This document shows, in pieces, positions 55,014 to 63,727 of a DNA stretch of 64,000 bases (position 1 is its first letter; each line of letters begins with the position of its first letter). This stretch comes from Nocardia aurea (GTDB lineage: Bacteria > Actinomycetota > Actinomycetes > Mycobacteriales > Mycobacteriaceae): assembly GCF_003123685.1 (NCBI RefSeq), contig NZ_QCYJ01000020.1, positions 1 through 64,000 on the forward strand, read 5' to 3'. Made by a program: the position numbers and the translations under genes. The notes beneath the pieces are model-generated. The model was given only the letters and a program-made list of their open reading frames with translations, was not told the DNA's origin and ran no database searches.

Positions 55014-58000
55014 CTCCTGGCGGTGAACTGCAACGCCCGCAGATCCGCGATCTGCAACGCGCGCCGATACCCCTCGTCCACATCTCTGGTTTGCACGGTG
55101 ATGTGGGTGGAGTTATCCACAGTTGTCACAGGCCCGCCCGGAGCCGTCGGTGTTGGTAGCGGTGGTGGGGCGATCTGGTTCATCAGCGACTGGTAGTCGG
55201 CGTTCCCGGCGGTGCGGGCGGCCTTGGTCGCCTCGAACACCTCCAGGGCTTTGCCGTAGTCCTGCACCTGCCGCACCCGGTCGGACTCGAGAAGGTTCGG
55301 CGCACCGACCACCGAGAGCGCGTCATCGAGCTGCCCGGTGAAAAAGTCCTGTCCGGCGCTGGTGAACCGGTCGGAGAAGTTCCTCCCCAGCGACTCCCAG
55401 GTGTCCAAACCGAGGCCCTTGCGCGCCGGATCAGCTAGACCAGGCTTTTCCTGGTTGGGGACCGGGACGGCGATGGCGTCGACCAGGTCGCGCAGCCACT
55501 TGAACTCCTCGCCGGTGAGGACAGCTTCGGGCTTGCCCGAGGTGTTCCAGCCCAGCGTGCCCGGCTCCCAGACACCGCCCTGGTCGTAGCCGTGGCCCTT
55601 ACCCCACATTTCTGACAGGTCCAGGCCGTAGCGGGATTTGTAGTAGCGCAGGGAGGCGACCATGTTGGCCAGGGGGTCACGGCGGTCGTTGGGCAGGGTG
55701 GGGTCGCGGTGGGCGGCGAAGGTGCCCGGAATGATCTGCAACAGGCCGACTCCGGCCTGTTCGCCGGTGCCGTTGATATCGGTGATCTGCTGGGCGATGT
55801 CGGGGTTGCCGCCGGATTCGGACTGGATCTGCGACAGCATGATCTCGACCTGGGCCGGGTCGAACCCTTCGCGTTTCAACGCTTCGATGGCCATGTCGCG
55901 CCACCGGGCCACCGCCTCCCCCGCAGGCACCATCGCCGTGCGGGCCACAGCCTGGCCCGAGATCACCTGCGCAGCGGACTCGCTGACCTGCTCGAGCACG
56001 GCCGCGGGTACCAGGCCGATGCCACCGCCGAAGTCGGGGATCTGATCGGCCAGCGCCTGGACCGGTTTCAGGAACAGTTCCGCGATCCGGCCGCGGAGCC
56101 CGCCGGTGACGGCCCGGAACTTGTCCTCGGCCCAGTCGGTGACCGACCCGAACAACCCGCCGCCCTCGCGGAAGCGCGGCAGCTGCCCAGCGCGCGCGGC
56201 GCGACGCAGTCGTACCACCGCGCTGTGTCCGCCTGCTCCGTCGACTTCGGCACCGGTCCAGACGTGCTCGTCACGCGACAGCAATGCCGGTACTGAGTCC
56301 GACACGCGTGAGCCAGGACCGTTGACCCGACCTTCGGTGGTGGCGGGGCCGCCGGTGGCTCGGCGGGTGAGCGGGATCAGTGAGACATCGCCGGTCCATT
56401 CCGGTAGCAGCGGTAGGACCGAGCGGATGGAGTTCCAGATGTTGCGGAATCCGCCGTTCACGACGCTCTCGATCACCCAATTGATCGGGGACGCGAGCCG
56501 ATCCCGTAGCCCGTCCCAGGCATCGCCGATGCCGTTGACCAGGGTCGATACTCGGGTGCCGAGGCCTTCGAGGGCGTCGCCGAACCCGCCGAGGTCCAGG
56601 ATGCCCATGGTCAGGGCGTCGGGTAGGCGTTCGCGTAGCCATTCCCGGACGTGGTCGAATGCTCCGGGGATCAGTTCGATCGCGTCGATCAGGGTGAACA
56701 AGGTGCCTTGGAAGATGTTGATACTGGTTAGGTCTCGGAAGGCGTCGAACAGTTCGTAGAGTCGGGTGGCGGCTTGGCCGATCCACACGGCGAGCTGTCC
56801 GAGGTTGGTGACGGTGGTGCGGACGTCTTCCCAGAACTCGCGCATCGCGGCCTGGCCCTCGGGCGAGTTCAACCACGCCGAGAACCGATCCAGATTCCGC
56901 ACCAGCCAGTCGAGCATCGACTCACCCGACGGCTCGGCCGAGGTGACCAGCCCGCCGAGGGCTGTGCCGACCGACTTCGCCAGCTCCCAGATCTTGCCGA
57001 GCGCGTCGAGGGAGTCGCGTAGGAAGTCGCGGAACTTGTTCTGCCCGTCCGGGCTTTCGGCCCAGGCCCGGAAGTTCGCCATCGAGTCAGCGAAGCTTTG
57101 CGAGGCACCGGGTAGGAAATCCGACCCGACACCGGCGAGGGACAGCAGGCCCTGCATGAGGTCGTTCACCCCGGCCAGCAGCGGTCCGATGGCGGCCTTG
57201 GCGTTGACGAAGATCTTCTCGAGTTTGGCCCCGGTCTCCGGAGTCGACAGGTCAGCGAGGATGTCACGGACGCCGGTGTTGATGACCTCGGCGATCCCCG
57301 ACAGCCCATCACGAACCCGATCGAGCTGCGCGTCAGCGAGGCCGACGACCGAGTCCCCGAGCCCGGTGAACAACGGCTCCTGAACCGCTATCCGGAACGC
57401 GGTCCAGCGATCACCCATGCCACGGATGGTGTTGACGAACTCCCGCGCCGACGGTGACAGCTTCGCCATCGCCCGCTCGAAAGCCTCAGCAGCACTCGAC
57501 TGTTGCGAGGCAGCGTCGGAGACGGCGGTGCGGGCGTCGGCGAGGGCCCGTTCGGCGTCGGCGATACGCTCCCGTGCCGCGACCACGGCGTCGGCGTTGT
57601 CGATGCCTTTGGCTTCGGCGTCGGCGACGGCCTCGTCGATGTCGGTCCGGCGCGCCCGTGCTTCGGTCAGGGACTGTTCGGCGTCGATGACGCGCTTGTT
57701 CGCCCGCACGTAATCGAGGGGGTCGGTGGACTTCAGCGCGGCGAGATCGCGGCGGGCCTCGGCCAGCGAGATCACCGCGTCGGCCTCCGACAGCGCCGCC
57801 CCGCGCGCCTGCAACGCCAAGTCCCGCAGCTTCTTCGAGGCTTCGGAGTAGGCGGAGTTGAGGTCCTTACGCGCCTGGGTCAAGCTGGCCACGGCCTGCT
57901 GCTCGCTGCGCTGGGCGGCGGCTATGGCGCGGGCCTGGGTGGTGGCGTCGCGGGTCGCGGATTCCGACATCGCCTTCGCGGCGGTGAACGCCGCGCTAAC

Positions 58001-58567
58001 ACCTGAGACACCAACCGCGAGTGTGGCGATCCCGGCGGCGGCGATCGCGGCGGCGGCAGGCAGGAGGGCGAGGGTGCCTGCGGCTTGGGCGGCGACGGAG
58101 ATCAGTGGGAACAGCGATCCCGCGACCAGGGCCATGACCGCGACCTTGAGTGCTGTCGCGGCGGCCGAGGCGAGGCTCATCGCGATGTTGAATCCGCCCA
58201 TGTTCGGGCCGATGGACCCGAACTGGTTCCGCAACTGCGCCAACAACGCCAGGAGTAGGAGGAGTTGGGCGTGGTCGAAGGTGATCCGGATGTGGATCGA
58301 GATGTTGCGGTAGGGCGCCAGCGCGGTGAACAAGGCCGAGCCGAACCCGGACATGTCCGGGCGGATCTTCACCCCCAGCGACAGATCCCGCCGCCACGCC
58401 AACCGGGTCCGCAGCAGCTCGTTGAACTCACTCAAATCAGGGACGATCCGCAGACCGTGGGTGATCGCGACGCGCTGGAGCTGGATACGGATCTGGTTGA
58501 CGAAGTTGCGCGCCAACTCCGGATTGACGGTCAGCCGCGCCGAGCCCGCCGAATACGCCTGCGCCAC
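55010..58567 (-). CDS. phage tape measure protein with lytic transglycosylase domain
   Basis: An 1185-residue protein that sets tail length and aids wall passage. Early residues 1-130 are followed by hydrophobic segments (residues 135-205), a long coiled coil (about 225-360) and further helices. Residues 950-1060 form an SLT lysozyme-like domain with the catalytic Glu in SQIQSESGGNPDIAQQ, then GVGLLQIIPGTFAAH. The C-terminus is a helical tail. GTG start with GGTGAGG upstream. Length predicts a tail of roughly 170-180 nm by the usual rule of about 1.5 angstroms per residue. Confidence 0.9.
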   Translation of the reverse strand: MAQAYSAGSARLTVNPELARNFVNQIRIQLQRVAITHGLRIVPDLSEFNELLRTRLAWRRDLSLGVKIRPDMSGFGSALFTALAPYRNISIHIRITFDHAQLLLLLALLAQLRNQFGSIGPNMGGFNIAMSLASAAATALKVAVMALVAGSLFPLISVAAQAAGTLALLPAAAAIAAAGIATLAVGVSGVSAAFTAAKAMSESATRDATTQARAIAAAQRSEQQAVASLTQARKDLNSAYSEASKKLRDLALQARGAALSEADAVISLAEARRDLAALKSTDPLDYVRANKRVIDAEQSLTEARARRTDIDEAVADAEAKGIDNADAVVAARERIADAERALADARTAVSDAASQQSSAAEAFERAMAKLSPSAREFVNTIRGMGDRWTAFRIAVQEPLFTGLGDSVVGLADAQLDRVRDGLSGIAEVINTGVRDILADLSTPETGAKLEKIFVNAKAAIGPLLAGVNDLMQGLLSLAGVGSDFLPGASQSFADSMANFRAWAESPDGQNKFRDFLRDSLDALGKIWELAKSVGTALGGLVTSAEPSGESMLDWLVRNLDRFSAWLNSPEGQAAMREFWEDVRTTVTNLGQLAVWIGQAATRLYELFDAFRDLTSINIFQGTLFTLIDAIELIPGAFDHVREWLRERLPDALTMGILDLGGFGDALEGLGTRVSTLVNGIGDAWDGLRDRLASPINWVIESVVNGGFRNIWNSIRSVLPLLPEWTGDVSLIPLTRRATGGPATTEGRVNGPGSRVSDSVPALLSRDEHVWTGAEVDGAGGHSAVVRLRRAARAGQLPRFREGGGLFGSVTDWAEDKFRAVTGGLRGRIAELFLKPVQALADQIPDFGGGIGLVPAAVLEQVSESAAQVISGQAVARTAMVPAGEAVARWRDMAIEALKREGFDPAQVEIMLSQIQSESGGNPDIAQQITDINGTGEQAGVGLLQIIPGTFAAHRDPTLPNDRRDPLANMVASLRYYKSRYGLDLSEMWGKGHGYDQGGVWEPGTLGWNTSGKPEAVLTGEEFKWLRDLVDAIAVPVPNQEKPGLADPARKGLGLDTWESLGRNFSDRFTSAGQDFFTGQLDDALSVVGAPNLLESDRVRQVQDYGKALEVFEATKAARTAGNADYQSLMNQIAPPPLPTPTAPGGPVTTVDNSTHITVQTRDVDEGYRRALQIADLRALQFTARR

Positions 58568-58589
58568 AGCCTCACCCCCGAACTGCCTT

Positions 58590-59449
58590 CTAGGTATCGA
58601 CCCCCAGCCGATGCAGCACGTCGAGGACCTGGTCTCGGTCCGCGCGAGCGCGAGCGCGAGCCTCAGCGGTGGACGGGCGCGGTTCGGGCGGGATCGGCGC
58701 GGCCGGGCTGTCGGAGAACAGGGACGCCACGACGCGGATGAGTTCCTTGGTGACGTCGATGTGCCGCAACATCAACAGCGTCGGCAGGTCGTAGTACAGG
58801 GGCGAGATCGGTGACGGTGGCGCGTTCTCGTCGATCTCTTCTTGGGCGTGCAGTTCACCCAGTTCGGGGTCCATGAGCAGCGCGGCTTGGTAGTGCGACC
58901 ACATCGGCAGCCGCCGCGCCAGCCGAATCAACTGAGTCCAGGGCCGCTCGCCACGCATGTAATCCAGGAGGTCCCAGCCGCGGTGGAACAGGTCGGCCTC
59001 GATGTCCTCACCGTGACGGTCGATGAGGAGCACGAGGCCGGTCAGCCCCCCGGCAACTCACCCACCTGCTCCGGAGCGGGTAGCGCGTTGAAGTGTTTGT
59101 TGATGGCGTCGAACAGCGGCCACAGCACCTCGATGTACTCGTCCTTCACCACCGCCCACACCCGCTCGAAACCATCCCCGCACATCGCCTCGAACAATTC
59201 CTTGATCCGCCCGACCTCCACGTCCTCGCCGTCCAAGACCGCAGCCAGGGTCAACACCTGCCAGACGCTGTCGGGTTCGTTGATCGGGGTCGGCGGATTG
59301 GTGCCGTCGAACATGTACGGGGGCTTGCGTTTCCGGTCGCGGGTCGCGCGGGCCTCATCACGCATCTGCATCCACGCCGACCCCGCCGAGACGGCGGCCG
59401 TGGCGGTGTTGGTCTTATGGCGGTTCTTGCGTCGTCGTGAGTTGGGCAC
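58590..59449 (-). CDS. tail assembly chaperones, joined by programmed -1 frameshift
   Basis: The first product (59449 to 59042, 135 residues, start GTG) has a basic N-terminus and the helical SVWQVLTLAAVLDGEDVEVG, ending ELPGG. Just before its stop lies G-GGG-GGC, a canonical slippery heptamer. Slipping back one base continues as LTGLVLLIDRHGEDIEADLF and runs to 58590 (RVVASLFSDS, then VLDVLHRLGVDT), giving a longer G-T product of about 286 residues. This is the conserved arrangement between major tail and tape measure genes of long-tailed phages. Both forms bind the tape measure during assembly. Confidence 0.88.
59045..59051 (-). promoter_or_regulatory. -1 ribosomal frameshift site GGGGGGC
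   Basis: The minus-strand heptamer is in the zero frame as G GGG GGC, followed directly by the TGA stop. Re-pairing in the -1 frame keeps perfect codon-anticodon contacts for GGG. The downstream frame encodes the second tail chaperone domain. Confidence 0.85.
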
Positions 59450-59450
59450 C

Positions 59451-60128
59451 TCAGGCTGCCTTTGCTTTCTCGGCGATGGTGAAGCCCATCGGGACGACGA
59501 GGTCCCCGATGCCGGGGCCGCACAGGACGTTGCGCATCGAGTAGCCGAGCTTGTCGTCGACGGTCGCTTTCACGGTGATGGGCCAGGAGGCGATGTTCTC
59601 GGCGTTCCACTGCTGCTGACCGACCTCGGTCACACTGGCGCGCGGCATCACCCGCAGGACCCACTTCTCCCGTGGCCCGACGCCGTCGACGAACAGGAAG
59701 ATGACCCGGTAGTGGATGGTGTCCGGGGAGGTCGGCTCGTTCCACGACAGTTCCTTGGTCACCGGATCGGCCTGCACATCGGCGAGGCTGCGTCCTGAGA
59801 CCAGTTCCAGGACCGCGCGTTTGTACTCTTGGGCGGTGAACGCTGCGGACATGTCGCGTTTGACGATGTCGGAGCGGGTGGGTTCCAGCCATCCCCAACT
59901 CTCGGTCTCCGAGAGCTGCTGCTCCGGGCGGAACTGCGGGCCACCGGACTTGTCGATCAACCCCAGCGACGAGAAGCCCTGCAATGACTGGAATCTCGCG
60001 TCGGCTCCTGCGGTGAATGCGATCGGCACCGGCACCGACATCGGCGCGAGCAGCACGGCGCCTTTTAGTGGTTTGAGCAGCAGGTCCTTGTTGGCGTCCA
60101 CGATCTGCTCGAACGTCGCCACTGCCAT
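59451..60128 (-). CDS. phage major tail protein
   Basis: A 225-residue tail tube protein. ATG has AAAGGAGA upstream; a longer frame upstream is not needed. It has the strand-rich plan of siphovirus tube proteins: APMSVPVPIAFTAGADA, an FQSLQGFSSLGLIDKSG stretch, then SWGWLEPTRSDIVKR and TVEVGQ-like regions, with TIHYRVIFLFVDGVG in the core. Its position directly before the tail chaperones supports the call. A strong hairpin lies 27 bp upstream. Confidence 0.84.
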   Translation of the reverse strand: MAVATFEQIVDANKDLLLKPLKGAVLLAPMSVPVPIAFTAGADARFQSLQGFSSLGLIDKSGGPQFRPEQQLSETESWGWLEPTRSDIVKRDMSAAFTAQEYKRAVLELVSGRSLADVQADPVTKELSWNEPTSPDTIHYRVIFLFVDGVGPREKWVLRVMPRASVTEVGQQQWNAENIASWPITVKATVDDKLGYSMRNVLCGPGIGDLVVPMGFTIAEKAKAA

Positions 60129-60154
60129 TTGCATCTCCTTTGCCCGTGAACGAA

Positions 60155-60191
60155 CCGTGGCCTCTCGCCCGTTCAGGGCGAGAGGCCACGG
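60155..60191 (-). terminator. perfect 16-bp hairpin upstream of the major tail gene
   Basis: CCGTGGCCTCTCGCCC and its exact complement form a 16-bp stem with a 5-base loop, followed on the minus strand by TTCGTTCACG. It lies between the DUF4760 gene and the major tail protein gene. It probably ends transcription of the cargo gene or insulates the tail operon. Confidence 0.6.
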
Positions 60192-60389
60192 CAACAGCGC
60201 TGGTTTGCGGAACGTTCGTCGTTCGGAAACGATAACTAGCGACACGATTGGAACAGCACGACAGGGAGATTGGCGCTCCGAGCACTGATCCAACTCGGGT
60301 GATCTGGTGGGAGGCAGTCGCCGTCGCTACATCTTTGGGTCCTCTCGATCCGTGGGTCGTCCGGGACTGATGGGCGACGGCGGGGTTGC

Positions 60390-60980
60390 TCAGCTTGCGA
60401 CTGCTGTTGGCCCTGGCGGTGGTGCATGGTGGGGCATCGCTGCGCCCAATGTGGAGTCTCCGCCGCGCGCGGCCTCGCTGCTCAGGCGTTCGGCGAGCGT
60501 TTCGAGTTCGATATAGAGGGTTGGTCGTCCGACCCGCTCCCGCTCTGCTGCCACCCACGGCGAGTACATCTGCATGAGGTGCCTGACTCGCGAACCCGAA
60601 GTCCGTTGCATCAGCGTGTAGTCAAATACGTTCATGTTGACAGCCGTCGCGAACCTCTCGTAGAGGCTGAAGAGTCGGCGCAGCTTGTGAAAGTCGATCG
60701 AGTCGGGCACCAGCGCGGCCTCCAGGAACGCCGGATACCGAGGGTCCGAGTCCAGGATTGGGGCGTGGTTCTGGAGTTCGTGTTCCTGGGGGAGGGTCGT
60801 TGCCATCCAGCTCAGCGTTTCCGATTGTCGCACTCGCCGGTATTCCTCAGCGGCCTGCTCGCTCGCCACAATGGCCTGCTTGGTCGATAGATCGAGCGAA
60901 CGACGCGCGTCGTCGACCTGCCGTTGCAGCAGCCTCAGCTGGTAGACCACCAGGACGATCGCGGTTCCGCTCAAGAGCAT
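60390..60980 (-). CDS. DUF4760-like membrane protein, prophage cargo
   Basis: A 196-residue protein. One N-terminal membrane helix (MLLSGTAIVLVVYQLRLL) is followed by a coiled coil (RQVDDARRSLDLSTKQAIVA). The main domain matches the DUF4760 pattern: LDSDPRYPAFLEAAL, KLRRLFSLYERFATAVN and RHLMQMYSPWVAAE. It sits between tail terminator and major tail protein genes, where no structural gene is expected, with 234 bp and 261 bp spacers. This position and the membrane anchor suit a moron such as an exclusion protein. ATG at 60980 has GAGGGA upstream; GTG at 61004 is possible. Confidence 0.72.
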   Translation of the reverse strand: MLLSGTAIVLVVYQLRLLQRQVDDARRSLDLSTKQAIVASEQAAEEYRRVRQSETLSWMATTLPQEHELQNHAPILDSDPRYPAFLEAALVPDSIDFHKLRRLFSLYERFATAVNMNVFDYTLMQRTSGSRVRHLMQMYSPWVAAERERVGRPTLYIELETLAERLSSEAARGGDSTLGAAMPHHAPPPGPTAVAS

Positions 60981-61214
60981 GCTGCATCCCTCGAAGATAG
61001 TCACCTCCGAATATTGATTTCTGAAGAATCCTGTGGGAAGAGGTGACCGACATGTCCTCACATGTCCTTGCCTGACTGTCCATTCGGTTTCCTGGGCTTG
61101 AATGTGTGGGAAGCGCAGTTTGTATGGTGCATCGGGCGGGCTCGCTGTTGTTGCATATGGCGTACCTTCATTTGAAAGTTCTGCGTTGACAAGCAGTTCA
61201 GTGAGAGGGCGTGG

Positions 61215-61586
61215 TCAGATCGCCCGGAACGACAGTTGATACACCGCGGTCAGTTTCCGGTCACCCGTATCGGGGGCAGACGCGTCTTGGCCCCCGGTTA
61301 TTTCTCGGGCCGTATCAATGAGGACGCCTGCAGCCAGCGTTCCACTAGCTTCTGTGATGGCCTGGCGGCACTGTTCCTTGAGTCGCTCACCTTGCTCGTC
61401 AGTGTCGGCATAGGTGTCCACGCGCACAATCGGTCGGTCGGTGATCCCGTCCTCGGCACCGCCGATGCGGCGAACTACCGTGTAAGGCAGGCGTTGTCCG
61501 GGTCGGCGGCTCTTGACGGTCGGGACGATCGGGGTGAGCAGGGTGATGAGGACTTCGTGCACGTTCGGATAGCTCGGCATTACCAT
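61215..61586 (-). CDS. phage tail terminator protein
   Basis: A 123-residue protein with the start PNVHEVLITLLTPIVPTVKS, then GQRLPYTVVRRIGGAEDG and a central acidic strand IVRVDTYADTDEQGERLK, typical of tail-terminator/minor tail proteins between connector and tail tube genes. Its last strand is LTAVYQLSFRAI. The ATG overlaps the stop of the upstream gene; a second ATG two codons later is an equal candidate. Confidence 0.72.
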   Translation of the reverse strand: MVMPSYPNVHEVLITLLTPIVPTVKSRRPGQRLPYTVVRRIGGAEDGITDRPIVRVDTYADTDEQGERLKEQCRQAITEASGTLAAGVLIDTAREITGGQDASAPDTGDRKLTAVYQLSFRAI

Positions 61587-61879
61587 ATCCCGTCTATGGA
61601 GTGCAGGAAGTCGGCCATCACGTGCTCGGCGGCGTCGTCGCGGGAGCCTTCCTCGCGGTAGCGGGCATAGGTGGCGTAGGCGTAGACCACGCCGTACTGA
61701 TGCCCGCCGCCGGGATCGACGTAGCCGACCACGCTAGTGGCGTTGTGGCCGGTGCGGCGGTGGGATCGGGTGCGCCAGTAGTCCGCGCCGAGGTCGACAA
61801 TGTGTTGCAGGATCTGGCGGGTGTCGCTGCCGGCCCCGACGGACAGGTCGAGGGTGTTGTCGGTCGGGTCGTAGTCCAC
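61580..61879 (-). CDS. phage head-tail connector (HK97 gp10-like)
   Basis: A 99-residue protein between the connector and tail terminator genes. It has ILQHIVDLGADYWRTRSHRR, then TSVVGYVDPGGGHQYGVVYA and a YARYREEGSRDDAA helix, similar to HK97 gp10-type tail completion proteins. GTG start has AGAAGGA upstream. Confidence 0.68.
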   Translation of the reverse strand: MDYDPTDNTLDLSVGAGSDTRQILQHIVDLGADYWRTRSHRRTGHNATSVVGYVDPGGGHQYGVVYAYATYARYREEGSRDDAAEHVMADFLHSIDGIW

Positions 61880-61901
61880 GGGTGTCCTTCTCGTGCGGGT
61901 G

Positions 61902-62261
61902 TCAGAATCCGCGGGCGATGCGGAATCGGTGGCCGGGTGACCATCCGGTGAGCGGGTTGGTCGGGGTGAGGATCGCGCCGACGATCCGGAACGGCTGCCC
62001 GTCGACCTTCACGCGGTCGGTGGCGAGAATGTCGGAGCCGAGTGGTGCGGTGAGTTGTGCGGCGACGGTGATCATTTCGCCGTCGACGTATTCCTCGCCG
62101 GTGGTCCAGGAGATCGGGCAGGGTCCGATGGTATGGCTGGGGTGGGCGTAGCGGTCCAGGAGTTGCCCGTCGGCGTCGCGGAGGTCGCCGTAGGCGTCGG
62201 CTTCGCCTTCGCGGTAGACCTCGACCATCACCCCGAACGGGTACTGCGGCGGCTCGTCCAT
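61902..62261 (-). CDS. phage head-tail joining protein
   Basis: A 119-residue beta-rich protein, with VMVEVYREGEADAYGDLRDA, HTIGPCPISWTTG and LTGWSPGHRFRIARGF. It occupies the stopper position after the first connector gene. Its ATG shares a base with the stop of the upstream gene (TGATG), which indicates coupled translation. Confidence 0.65.
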   Translation of the reverse strand: MDEPPQYPFGVMVEVYREGEADAYGDLRDADGQLLDRYAHPSHTIGPCPISWTTGEEYVDGEMITVAAQLTAPLGSDILATDRVKVDGQPFRIVGAILTPTNPLTGWSPGHRFRIARGF

Positions 62262-62662
62262 CAGCAGATGAGCGGTCGCCCACTGGCGAGTCCGGCGTTG
62301 CGGAGCACGAGAACCGATTCATAGCACAGACGTTCGGCGGCCTGCGCGATGGCGGCGGGGTCGGGCAGGCGGTAGGCCACCGACCCGCCGTCCACGGACT
62401 GGCTGGCGACCTCGGCGCGCAACGCCCCCGCCGCTGGGGTGATCCGTGCCTTGGTCCAGGCGATGACCTGGAGGCAGGTCGCTTCGCGTAGGGCCTCGCG
62501 CTGGTCGGGATCGGAGGGCAATCCGGCGGGGGTCGTGGCGTAGAGGTCGTTGACGGTGTGGTCGCGGACCAGGCTCGACGCCGAGGCGATGAGTGCTGCG
62601 GCGTCGGCTGGGATCGGGTCGAGTCGGTGGGTGAGGTCGGCGGGTGTGGCGTAGACGAGCAT
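62261..62662 (-). CDS. phage head-tail adaptor (HK97 gp6-like)
   Basis: A 133-residue helical protein. The N-terminus YATPADLTHRLDPIPADA, then LIASASSLVRDHTVNDLYAT, matches the gp6-type adaptor fold, followed by REATCLQVIAWTKARI. It is placed directly after the capsid gene. ATG at 62662 shares a base with the capsid stop (TGATG). Confidence 0.76.
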   Translation of the reverse strand: MLVYATPADLTHRLDPIPADAAALIASASSLVRDHTVNDLYATTPAGLPSDPDQREALREATCLQVIAWTKARITPAAGALRAEVASQSVDGGSVAYRLPDPAAIAQAAERLCYESVLVLRNAGLASGRPLIC

Positions 62663-63696
62663 CACGCGGCGTCCTTGGTTGTGCGCTTGGTCGCGGGCGG
62701 CTTCGCCCCCTCTGGATCGCCGCCTTCGGGGTTGCCGCCGGTGGGGGCTGGGGCACCGGCCGGTGCGGGGGCTCCGGCGTGGGGTCCTTGGAGTAGGACT
62801 GCGCGGTCGGGGTCGAGGCAGGTGACACCGTAGAGGGTGTCCACGGAGATGACGGTGGTCTTGTGTCTGATGTCGTAGTCCATCGCTACCCGCATCGACA
62901 GGCCCTTGTATTGCACGGTGAACACTTCGGCGCCGGGCGGCAGTTCCATCGGCGCGGACGCGAACGCGAACGCTGTGGAATGGAACGCGACCCCGACTTC
63001 GGTGGTCGGATCACCCGGTCGCGGCGCAGGTGAGGGCTGGCCGACGTTCTGCGACCAGAAGGTGTCGAACCCGACGATCTGCTGACCGATGCTGCCCTGG
63101 CGCAGCGCGGCGGTGGAATCGCTCTTGTCTGCATGCAGCAGCAACGGTTTGCCCAGCCAGCGGGCCTTGGTGGTCGGCCCGATGACCGCGCGCCGTCCCG
63201 GTGCGGGTACGGACTGGATATCGAGCAGGCGTCCGGCCTCGATGAGGTTCTCGGGGTTCTCCCAGAGGAGATCGTCGCCGGTGCCGTAGGGGTCGGTTCC
63301 GGCCTGTTGGGTGATCGCGGCCCGCAGCGAGAGGAGGTCGCGGTCGACTTTCTGGGAGATGGCTTCCATGGCGGGGCGCAGGATTTGTTCGTCGAAGTCT
63401 TCGATGTCGAGGGTGAGTTCCTCAGAGGTGACTTCGACGGAGACGTCGGCGATGGTGTCGAGGACGACGGGGATTTTGGATTCGGTGGTGTCTTGGATGA
63501 CGATGCCGCGCGTGCGGTCGAAGGTGGTGGCTTCGAAGCGGGGTGGGCGTTTGACGTTGACGGTGTTGCCGACCTTTTGGGGGCCGAAGTCGCTGGAGAT
63601 GTCGCGGTAGACCAGCGGCAGCATCACCGTCAGCTCGTAGAGGTTGGCCAGACTGCGTCTGGCGAGGACGTCGGGGGTGAGGAATACGTTGGGCAC
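62662..63696 (-). CDS. phage major capsid protein (P22-coat-like)
   Basis: A 344-residue capsid protein. The N-terminus NVFLTPDVLARRSLANLYEL, then GNTVNVKRPPRFE and SVEVTSEELTLDIEDFDEQI, matches the P22 coat-like family of actinobacteriophages. The body ends near RHKTTVISVDTLYGVTCLDP. The last 45 residues are a low-complexity Ala/Pro/Gly/Lys tail, an extension seen in some phage capsids. GTG start. It follows the scaffold gene. Confidence 0.85.
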   Translation of the reverse strand: MPNVFLTPDVLARRSLANLYELTVMLPLVYRDISSDFGPQKVGNTVNVKRPPRFEATTFDRTRGIVIQDTTESKIPVVLDTIADVSVEVTSEELTLDIEDFDEQILRPAMEAISQKVDRDLLSLRAAITQQAGTDPYGTGDDLLWENPENLIEAGRLLDIQSVPAPGRRAVIGPTTKARWLGKPLLLHADKSDSTAALRQGSIGQQIVGFDTFWSQNVGQPSPAPRPGDPTTEVGVAFHSTAFAFASAPMELPPGAEVFTVQYKGLSMRVAMDYDIRHKTTVISVDTLYGVTCLDPDRAVLLQGPHAGAPAPAGAPAPTGGNPEGGDPEGAKPPATKRTTKDAA

Positions 63697-63727
63697 AAGC
63701 GTCTTTCACAGTGGATCGGTGGGCGGG

